NCBI GenBank assembly: GCA_944376975.1
Contig: CALWEE010000093.1
Span: 1 to 6,555, forward strand
DNA length: 6,555 nucleotides
Reading direction: 5' to 3'
From: an uncultured Lachnospiraceae bacterium
GTDB lineage: Bacteria; Bacillota; Clostridia; Lachnospirales; Lachnospiraceae
This document shows, in pieces, positions 1 through 5,487 of this stretch (position 1 is its first letter; each line of letters starts with the position of its first letter). The position numbers were made by a program, and so were the translations under genes. Below the pieces are notes generated by a model that saw nothing but the letters and a program-made list of their open reading frames with translations, was not told where the DNA came from and did no database searches.

Positions 1-216
1 CAGAAAGACCTGCCGAAAGACGCGGTCTCAGGCCTTGACATGGCGCTGAAAGTCCTGAAAGATATCGATGAGATCGGCGTTTGCATGTTGTCCGCGCGGG
101 ATGTGGTCCGTCATCCTCTCGTGCAGAAGATCGTTGAAGCTTACGAAAAATACGAAAGCCGTCAGACGGCCCGGAGGGGCCGACCAAAGACGCGGAAAGG
201 AGCCGATCGTCCATGA
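1..216 (+). CDS. phoH: PhoH family ATPase, C-terminal fragment (5' end outside window)
   Basis: The reading frame is open from the first base and ends at TGA 214-216, giving the last 71 residues. The start QKDLP and the block DVVRHPLVQKIVEAYEKYE (about residues 34-52 of the fragment) match the conserved end of PhoH-family proteins. These are cytoplasmic P-loop ATPases linked to RNA metabolism; the Walker motifs would lie upstream of the window. After the usual family end (around EAYEKYE) there is a basic tail of about 19 residues with the core RGRPK (residues 59-63 of the fragment). The stop overlaps the ybeY start (ATGA), which suggests translational coupling. The phoH-ybeY pairing is a very common bacterial arrangement and supports both calls. 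The exact role of PhoH is not firmly established in the family. Confidence 0.88.
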   Translation, partial: QKDLPKDAVSGLDMALKVLKDIDEIGVCMLSARDVVRHPLVQKIVEAYEKYESRQTARRGRPKTRKGADRP

Positions 217-719
217 CCCTTTTATTTTCCTGTGAAACCCAGGAGCGGACGCTTCCAAAAGGATGGGAAGATATCGTCCGCTCCGTTATCGAAAAAGCGT
301 TGGACATATATGACTGTCCTTACGAAACCCAGATCTGCGTGACCTTCGTTGATCCGGAAGAGATCCGGCAGATCAATCGGACGACGCGTAAGATCGACCG
401 GGTGACGGACGTTCTTTCTTTTCCCATGATCGAATATGAAAAGCCGGGCGACTTTTCCGTTGTGGAAAAGGGAAGAGTGACCGACTATTTTGACCCGGAG
501 ACCGGCGAACTGATACTGGGCGACATCGTTCTTTGCGCGGATAAAATATTGAGCCAGGCGCGGGAATACGGCCACAGCGTTGAAAGGGAACTGGGTTTTT
601 TGACCGCCCACAGCATGCTCCACCTTTTCGGTTACGACCATATGGAGGAAGCGGAGCGGGAAGATATGGAACGCCGTCAGGAAGACATCCTGAAACAGCT
701 TGATCTGACCCGAGGATAG
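213..719 (+). CDS. ybeY: YbeY endoribonuclease (rRNA maturation factor)
   Basis: This is a 168-residue protein of normal length for YbeY, a zinc-dependent cytoplasmic endoribonuclease involved in 16S rRNA 3'-end maturation and ribosome quality control. The metal-binding signature HxxxHxxxxxH is complete: H133, H137 and H143 within HSMLHLFGYDH. The upstream family block is also present, with R59 followed by TDVLSFP at 65-71, and ILGDIVLC at 101-108. The ATG at 213 is chosen because AAGGAG lies about 10 nt upstream (around 197-202), inside the end of phoH. The start overlaps the phoH stop by 4 nt, so the two are probably translationally coupled. The TAG stop is embedded in the Shine-Dalgarno of the next gene. 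No essential residue appears to be missing. Confidence 0.96.
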   Translation: MTLLFSCETQERTLPKGWEDIVRSVIEKALDIYDCPYETQICVTFVDPEEIRQINRTTRKIDRVTDVLSFPMIEYEKPGDFSVVEKGRVTDYFDPETGELILGDIVLCADKILSQAREYGHSVERELGFLTAHSMLHLFGYDHMEEAEREDMERRQEDILKQLDLTRG

Positions 720-723
720 GAGG
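718..723 (+). promoter_or_regulatory. Ribosome binding site AGGAGG for the DUF3048 lipoprotein gene
   Basis: A perfect AGGAGG lies 8 nt before the ATG at 732. Its first two bases are the last two bases of the ybeY TAG stop, so a ribosome terminating on ybeY sits on the next initiation site. This supports both the 732 start and co-translation from one mRNA. Confidence 0.85.
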
Positions 724-731
724 AATTTCAA

Positions 732-1811
732 ATGATAAAAAGAACACTGGCCGCCATCATGGCCCTTACATTGTGCGGCGCCGTATTTTTCGGATGCAAA
801 AAAGCCGAAGAAACAAACGCGCCTGAAACGCAGACAGAAACTGAAACAAAAGAAACGGAAACCGCAAAAGAAACGGAGAAGGAAACACGGGCAGCCCTTC
901 CGGAGGGCATGATGTACAGTTACCTGACCGGTGAACCGGTGGATACAGCCATCGGGACAAAACGTCCCTTTGCCATCATGATCAATAATATCCAGGAAGC
1001 GATCCCCCAAAGCGGCATAAGCCAGGCGGAGATCGTCTATGAATGTCCGGTGGAATACGGGATCACCCGTCTGATGTGCCTTTTCCAGGATACCTCCGGA
1101 CTTGACAAAGTCGGCTCTGTCCGCAGCGCCAGACATTACTATGTGGATCTGTCCAACGACAACGACGCCATTTACGTTCATTTCGGCTGGTCTCCCTTCG
1201 CGGAAGAACGGATCACCGCCGACGGCATCCCGTCGGTCAACGGCCTTTATGACGATGGGACCGTCTTTTACCGGACCGACGACCGGGAAGCGCCCCATAA
1301 TGTCTATACCAACAAAGAAGGCCTGGAAGCCTCCCTGTCCTGGACCGGACAGACCCGGGATTATCCGGAAGGCTACGAAAGCCGACTTGTGTTCAACCCG
1401 GAAGATACCGTCCCCGAAAACGGCCAGGACGCGTCCAAGGTGACCCTGCCTTTTTCGGCCAACAGCCCCTGGTTTGAATATGACGCCGAAACCGGCCTTT
1501 ACGACCGTTTCCAGTTTGGGGAAGCCCATATCGACGTGGAAAACGACGCGCAGCTGACCTTTAAAAACCTGGTCATCCAATATGCCGACCGGTCGGTCAT
1601 CAGTGAACAGGATCATCAGGACTTCAGTCTTTACGGTGAAGGAAAAGGCCTTTATATCAGCGACGGAAAAGCCGTGGAGATCACATGGAAAAAGGCGGAT
1701 AAGAACGACAAGACCCGTTATTACTATGCTGACGGCACGGAAGTTTCGCTGAATCCGGGTAAATCCTACATGGCTCTGGTACCGTCAGACACATCGGTTA
1801 CCCTTGAATAA
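732..1811 (+). CDS. DUF3048 domain-containing (YerB-like) lipoprotein
   Basis: This is a 359-residue predicted exported lipoprotein. Residues 1-22 form a signal peptide: KR, then a hydrophobic stretch, then FFGC with C22 as the likely lipidated cysteine. Phe at -3 is not the usual Leu/Val/Ile, so the lipobox is imperfect. Residues 25-54 are a Glu/Thr/Lys-rich linker with repeated ETE units. The N-terminal DUF3048 domain spans about 75-215, with RPFAIMINN (78-86), GSVRSARHYY (128-137), AIYVHFGWSP (146-155) and APHNVYT (187-193). The C-terminal DUF3048 domain spans about 245-352, with GEGKGLYISDGKAVEITWKK and LNPGKSYMALVP. Domain order and length fit B. subtilis YerB. The molecular function of the family is unclear; an envelope role is an inference from export and from the flippase gene downstream. 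The start is fixed by AGGAGG. Confidence 0.92.
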   Translation: MIKRTLAAIMALTLCGAVFFGCKKAEETNAPETQTETETKETETAKETEKETRAALPEGMMYSYLTGEPVDTAIGTKRPFAIMINNIQEAIPQSGISQAEIVYECPVEYGITRLMCLFQDTSGLDKVGSVRSARHYYVDLSNDNDAIYVHFGWSPFAEERITADGIPSVNGLYDDGTVFYRTDDREAPHNVYTNKEGLEASLSWTGQTRDYPEGYESRLVFNPEDTVPENGQDASKVTLPFSANSPWFEYDAETGLYDRFQFGEAHIDVENDAQLTFKNLVIQYADRSVISEQDHQDFSLYGEGKGLYISDGKAVEITWKKADKNDKTRYYYADGTEVSLNPGKSYMALVPSDTSVTLE

Positions 1812-1823
1812 GAGAGGTGCTTC

Positions 1824-3443
1824 ATGGCTCAGACGAAAAAGAACAGCGCGAAAGACCTGATCACCCAGAGTACGATACTGGCGGCCGCGTCGGTGATCGT
1901 CCGGCTCATCGGCCTGATCTACCGTATACCGCTGACCAATATCGTGGGCAACGAAGGTATGGGTTATTATGGTTTCGCCTATGAAGTATATCAGATCCTT
2001 GTCATCCTTTCCACCAGCGCGGTGCCGACGGCTGTTTCCAAGCTGATCGCCGCCCGGGTGGCCCGGCGGGAATATAAAAACGCGGCGGCCATCTTTCGAT
2101 GCGCCCTTAAATTTTCCGCTTTGTTCAGCGGCACGCTGGCCCTGATCACATTTATATTTGCGCCTTTCATATCCCGGACCCTTTTCGGCGGCATCACGGA
2201 AGTTTCGCCGGCCCTTCGCATCCTGGCGCCGACGGTGTGCGTATGCGCCGTGATGGGTGTATTCCGGGGCTTTACCCAGGGCCTGGGGACAATGGTGCCC
2301 ACCGCTGTTTCCCAGACGCTGGAACAGATATTCAACGCCATCGTTTCCATCGTGGCCGCGGCGCTCCTGATCGGCAAAGGCGCCGCTTACGGCGCTGCCG
2401 GCGGAACGCTTGGTACGCTTGTGGGCGCCGCTTCCGGCGTGATCTTCCTGTATTTTATCTACGCGTCTTTCCGGCCCACCATGCGCCGACGGATACGCAA
2501 GGATCCCACGAAAAAAATACTGGAAGACCGGAAGATCTACCGCATGGTCATCCTGACGATCGTGCCCCTTGTGCTCACATCCACCGTATATCAGATCAGC
2601 AGCCTGATCGACTCGTCCCTTTTCAGCAACATACTGAAATATCTGGGATATCAGACCAGCTTTATCAGCTCACTCTACGGTATATACAGTTCCAAATACC
2701 AGATGCTGATCAACCTGCCTCTGGGCATCACCTCCGCGCTGTCGGTGGCCATCATACCGGGCATCGCCGGCGCCATCGCCTTAAAGCGCCCGGAACAGGT
2801 GCGGGAACATATGGATATGGGCATCAAGATCACGTTCATGATCGCCATTCCCTGCGCCGTCGGCATCGCCCTTTTGGGCGGACCCATCATCCAGATGCTG
2901 TTTTCCGACGCTACCACCTTGCCCGGCAGGATGCTTTTTGTCGGCGCGGTCAACGTGGTCTTTTACGCTTTGTCCACGCTCACGTCCACAGTCCTTCAGG
3001 CAAGCAGCTATATGAAGGTGCCGGTCATCAACGCCCTCATATCCCTCGGCATACATATCCTGTTCACAGTGGTGCTTCTGGCCTTCGCGGATCTGCATAT
3101 TTTTGCCATCATATACGGCAATATCATCTTCTCGTTCTGCATGTGCCTGCTGAATTTCTATTCGCTGATGAAACTGGTAGGCTATCGGATCGACCTGACC
3201 AAAATGGCCCTGCCCACCCTGATCGCGTCGTTGATCATGGGGGCCATCGCTTTCTTAAGCTATCGGGGCATTTTGTTCATCCTCGGATCCAATACGGTCT
3301 CCGTGCTCCTGGCGATCCTCATCGCGGTCGTTTCCTATGCCCTTGTCATGGTCATCACCCGGGCGGTCACGGAAGAAGAGCTGTATATGTTCCCGAAAGG
3401 CGCCAGCCTTGTCCGGCTCTTGTACCGGATCCATTTATTATGA
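1824..3443 (+). CDS. MurJ/SpoVB-like MOP-superfamily flippase (polysaccharide biosynthesis protein)
   Basis: This is a 539-residue polytopic membrane protein, about the usual length for the SpoVB/YtgP branch, and hydrophobicity suggests about 14 TM segments. The N-terminus has the family pattern: SVIVRLIGLIYRIPLTNIVG (about 23-42), then GYYGFAYEVYQILVILSTSAVPTAVSKL (about 48-74), with later PTAVSQTLEQI (159-169) and NLPLGITSALSVAIIPGIA (about 297-315). Members move undecaprenyl-linked sugars, such as the cell-wall precursor lipid II, across the cytoplasmic membrane. B. subtilis YtgP (MurJ) is the housekeeping flippase, while SpoVB acts in spore cortex synthesis. I cannot separate these from sequence alone, so no symbol is given. 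GAGGTG (1814-1819) precedes the ATG, 12 nt after the upstream TAA, implying the same operon as the DUF3048 lipoprotein. Confidence 0.9.
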   Translation: MAQTKKNSAKDLITQSTILAAASVIVRLIGLIYRIPLTNIVGNEGMGYYGFAYEVYQILVILSTSAVPTAVSKLIAARVARREYKNAAAIFRCALKFSALFSGTLALITFIFAPFISRTLFGGITEVSPALRILAPTVCVCAVMGVFRGFTQGLGTMVPTAVSQTLEQIFNAIVSIVAAALLIGKGAAYGAAGGTLGTLVGAASGVIFLYFIYASFRPTMRRRIRKDPTKKILEDRKIYRMVILTIVPLVLTSTVYQISSLIDSSLFSNILKYLGYQTSFISSLYGIYSSKYQMLINLPLGITSALSVAIIPGIAGAIALKRPEQVREHMDMGIKITFMIAIPCAVGIALLGGPIIQMLFSDATTLPGRMLFVGAVNVVFYALSTLTSTVLQASSYMKVPVINALISLGIHILFTVVLLAFADLHIFAIIYGNIIFSFCMCLLNFYSLMKLVGYRIDLTKMALPTLIASLIMGAIAFLSYRGILFILGSNTVSVLLAILIAVVSYALVMVITRAVTEEELYMFPKGASLVRLLYRIHLL

Positions 3444-3460
3444 TAACCATTGTATAGAAC

Positions 3461-3487
3461 TTGAAAAAAAGCAGATACTTTTTTCAA
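3461..3487. repeat. A/T-rich inverted repeat in the flippase / BofC-like gap
   Basis: TTGAAAAAA (3461-3469) and TTTTTTCAA (3479-3487) are perfect 9-bp inverted repeats separated by a 9-nt loop. They lie in the only gap of region 1-2, and the right arm runs into the AAAGGAGG ribosome binding site (3486-3493). The stem has a single G-C pair, so it is a weak RNA hairpin and not a typical GC-rich intrinsic terminator. It could be a weak terminator or attenuator, a DNA-level protein site, or chance in an A/T-rich leader. Confidence 0.5.
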
Positions 3488-3493
3488 AGGAGG
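3486..3493 (+). promoter_or_regulatory. Strong ribosome binding site fixing a GTG start
   Basis: AAAGGAGG sits 7 nt before the GTG at 3501. The encoded Met-Lys-Lys-Lys plus a hydrophobic segment immediately follows, so this GTG is very likely the true start of the membrane-anchored protein. Confidence 0.8.
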
Positions 3494-3500
3494 ACTATCC

Positions 3501-4091
3501 GTGAAGAAAAAAGTCATCTGCTTTTTGTTATGGGCGTGTCTGATCGGCGGGGCCTATGGCGGCAGCTATCTTTATTTCGCCGATCTGGGGACGTCGGCCG
3601 ACCCATCAGAAGACGCCCAGGGCGCGGCCCAGGTCATCCGCAAAGAAGACGCCATCTTGCCGACGACCCGGTTGATCACTGAAACCCGCAACTTAAAGAC
3701 CGGCGAGACAGATAAAGACGTGTCCCATATGCCGGCCGTTTATCTTGGCTTCAACAGGGATGAGCTGATCGCCTATCTGAAAGATTATATGGAAGACCTG
3801 CCCCTGTCCGAGATCGAAGACGGGCTGATCAGCTGGGATGTGGTCGCATATTCGCCGGAAAGCGTGACCCTACGCAAGATCTACGACCCGGATGAGGATT
3901 TCTGCAAATACTACGTGGTCTATCAAAGAGGGCGCGTCGTCGTGTATTACGCGGACAAAAAAACCGTATGCGATTATCCTTCGATCCGACTGAGGGATCT
4001 TCCCCTTGGCCTTCAGGGCAGCGTGATCATCGGCATGCCGGTCAAAGACGAAGAAGCGCTGTACGGATTTTTGCAGAATTATTCCAGTTAA
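3501..4091 (+). CDS. Membrane-anchored protein with BofC C-terminal-like domain, function unknown
   Basis: This is a 196-residue protein with a GTG start. Residues 2-4 are KKK and about 5-26 form one hydrophobic segment (signal anchor or signal peptide), so the rest should lie outside the membrane. Residues 30-75 are polar and linker-like. The C-terminal domain (about 105-194) has SWDVVAYSPESVTLRKIY, CKYYVVYQRGRVVVYYADKK, IRLRDLPLGLQ and a closing IIGMPVKDEEALYGFLQNYSS-type segment. This pattern resembles the C-terminal domain of BofC, a B. subtilis forespore protein that restrains the SpoIVB protease in the sigma-K checkpoint. The resemblance is judged by eye and a BofC role is not established; many non-sporulating Clostridia have similar proteins. 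The exported part has just two cysteines, C135 and C157, which could pair. The gene stands apart from both neighbours and may have its own promoter. Confidence 0.8.
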   Translation: MKKKVICFLLWACLIGGAYGGSYLYFADLGTSADPSEDAQGAAQVIRKEDAILPTTRLITETRNLKTGETDKDVSHMPAVYLGFNRDELIAYLKDYMEDLPLSEIEDGLISWDVVAYSPESVTLRKIYDPDEDFCKYYVVYQRGRVVVYYADKKTVCDYPSIRLRDLPLGLQGSVIIGMPVKDEEALYGFLQNYSS

Positions 4092-4099
4092 GTCATGCG

Positions 4100-4129
4100 T
4101 TGCAAGAAAACCGTATCATGTGATATACT
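4100..4129 (+). promoter_or_regulatory. Sigma-A-type promoter with extended -10, driving the flavoprotein pair
   Basis: TTGCAA (4100-4105, 4 of 6 to TTGACA) and TATACT (4124-4129, 5 of 6 to TATAAT) are separated by 18 nt. A TGA just before the -10 gives the extended -10 motif TGNTATACT. Transcription would start near 4136, leaving a leader of about 30 nt before the ATG at 4168. It lies in the gap directly after the BofC-like gene, where no terminator is visible, so read-through from upstream is also possible. This is the best promoter in the window. Confidence 0.7.
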
Positions 4130-4155
4130 GTTCCATAATGAACAGGAACTTACCC

Positions 4156-4162
4156 AAAGGAG
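4156..4162 (+). promoter_or_regulatory. Ribosome binding site AAAGGAG that selects the 4168 start
   Basis: AAAGGAG lies 5 nt before the ATG at 4168. The in-frame alternatives, GTG 4120 and ATG 4138, have no such site. The former sits inside the promoter, upstream of the predicted transcription start. Confidence 0.8.
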
Positions 4163-4167
4163 AGCGC

Positions 4168-5487
4168 ATGAAACAGTATGATATAACGATCGTCGGAGGC
4201 GGCGCGTCCGGTATGGCGGCGGCCATAGCCGCTTCGCGCTCCGGCGCGTCCGTCTGCCTGATCGAACGTATGGAGACAGCCGGGAAAAAGATACTGGCTA
4301 CAGGAAACGGGCGGTGCAATTACACGAATCTGTCCATTTCGACGGAATATTATCACAGCCGCCATACGCGATCGGTCGCCCGGGTACTGGAAACATTCGG
4401 CAGCCGGGAAGCCATGGATTTTTTCAGAGAGCTTGGCGTTGAACCGGTATCCCGGAACGGCTATGTCTATCCCCGGTCCTTTCAGGCCGCGTCCGTGCGC
4501 GACGCGCTGACGGCGGAGCTTGATTTTCTCGGCGTGGACATGATGACCTGTTCCCGCGTCGTCCGTGTCTCTCCTGTACATAACGGCTACGCGCTGACCG
4601 TAAAGACCTATCCCCTCAGACCGGATGCGGGGAAAAAGAAGCGAAAACCCAAGCCCGATCTTTCCGCAGCGCCTGACATCCGTAAGATCCGATCCGGCGC
4701 GGTCATCCTGGCCTGCGGCGGGAAAGCGGCAGAAAACCTGGGTTCCGACGGCAGCGGTTACCTTCTCGCGAAAGAACTGGGACATTCCGTCCGTCCGGTG
4801 GTACCGGCCTTAAACGGCCTGCGCTGTAAAGAAGACTATTTTAAACAGGTCGCCGGCGTGCGGACAGAGGGGACTGTCCGGCTGTTCATAGACGGGATCT
4901 TGCAGGACTGTCAGGCCGGCGAGATCCAGATGACCGAAAACGGCATCTCGGGCATCCCTGTCTTTCAGCTGTGTTCCCTGGCCTGCCGCGGTCTTCTGGA
5001 AAAGAAAAAGGTCCAGTGTGTTTTGGACTTTTTCCCGGAATGGAGCGAAGCGGAATGTGAAGACTTTTTCACGCGGCGTCTAAAACGTCTGTCCGGCCGG
5101 AGTGAACAGGCCTTTTTTAACGGCCTTCTCCCGGAAAAGCTCATGGCGCTGTGCGCGGCCTTGTCCGATTTCCATCCGGACGGCCAAAAAACTTCCGGGC
5201 AGCAAAAAGAGAGCCTGAAGCGGTTTGTCCGGCTTGTCACTCATTTTCCGGCAACGATCGTCGCCTCCCGGGGCTTTGATCAGGCCCAGGCCTGCTCCGG
5301 CGGCGTTTTGCTGAACGAAGTCCGCATGCCTTACTGCGAGTCCGTCTATCATCCTGGGCTTTACATCATCGGGGAGCTGTTGGACGCCGACGGGGCGTGC
5401 GGCGGTTACAATCTCCACTGGGCCTGGGCGACAGGCATCCTTTCCGGGACCCACGCCGCCAAAAGAAAGAGGGATACGTCATGCTGA
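4168..5487 (+). CDS. HI0933/YhiN-family FAD-binding flavoprotein (aminoacetone oxidase family type)
   Basis: From the ATG at 4168 the protein is 439 residues, a little longer than the usual roughly 400. The N-terminal Rossmann fold shows YDITIVGGGASGMAAAIAA (about 4-22) with the GGGASG nucleotide-binding turn, then an acidic IER at 32-34 for the ribose. The family hallmark GKKILATGNGRCNYTN is at 39-54. A second FAD-contacting region, AVILACGG, is at 178-185. The C-terminal signature GELLDADGACGGYNLHWAWATG (402-423) is intact. Residues 151-172 form a Lys/Pro-rich stretch (KKKRKPKP) just before the ACGG strand, probably a surface loop. The family comprises cytoplasmic flavoproteins with poorly defined substrates; the aminoacetone oxidase name is inherited from few members and should not be taken as proven. 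It has its own promoter, and its last 7 nt overlap the next flavoprotein gene. Confidence 0.92.
   Translation: MKQYDITIVGGGASGMAAAIAASRSGASVCLIERMETAGKKILATGNGRCNYTNLSISTEYYHSRHTRSVARVLETFGSREAMDFFRELGVEPVSRNGYVYPRSFQAASVRDALTAELDFLGVDMMTCSRVVRVSPVHNGYALTVKTYPLRPDAGKKKRKPKPDLSAAPDIRKIRSGAVILACGGKAAENLGSDGSGYLLAKELGHSVRPVVPALNGLRCKEDYFKQVAGVRTEGTVRLFIDGILQDCQAGEIQMTENGISGIPVFQLCSLACRGLLEKKKVQCVLDFFPEWSEAECEDFFTRRLKRLSGRSEQAFFNGLLPEKLMALCAALSDFHPDGQKTSGQQKESLKRFVRLVTHFPATIVASRGFDQAQACSGGVLLNEVRMPYCESVYHPGLYIIGELLDADGACGGYNLHWAWATGILSGTHAAKRKRDTSC

Noticed and set aside
222..1616. Antisense open frame of 464 codons as a real gene
   Set aside because: It is in codon register with ybeY and the DUF3048 gene, both of which carry clear family motifs, and is explained by sense-codon bias. 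The product is rich in Phe/Gly/Arg with no recognisable domain.
2237..3457. Second + strand frame of 406 codons inside the flippase gene
   Set aside because: The product is His/Arg/Gly/Pro-rich in the way of a frame-shifted shadow, while the flippase frame is a coherent membrane protein through the same region.
3450..3479. Possible promoter TTGTAT / GATACT before the BofC-like gene
   Set aside because: Only 3 of 6 and 4 of 6 consensus matches with 18-nt spacing and no extended -10; too weak to annotate.
4092..4135. Intrinsic terminator after the BofC-like gene
   Set aside because: No GC-rich stem followed by a T run is present between the stop at 4091 and the promoter.
4120..4167. Upstream GTG 4120 or ATG 4138 start for the HI0933-type flavoprotein
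   Set aside because: Neither has a ribosome binding site. GTG 4120 is within the promoter, the extra residues are not part of the Rossmann N-terminus, and ATG 4168 has AAAGGAG at good spacing.
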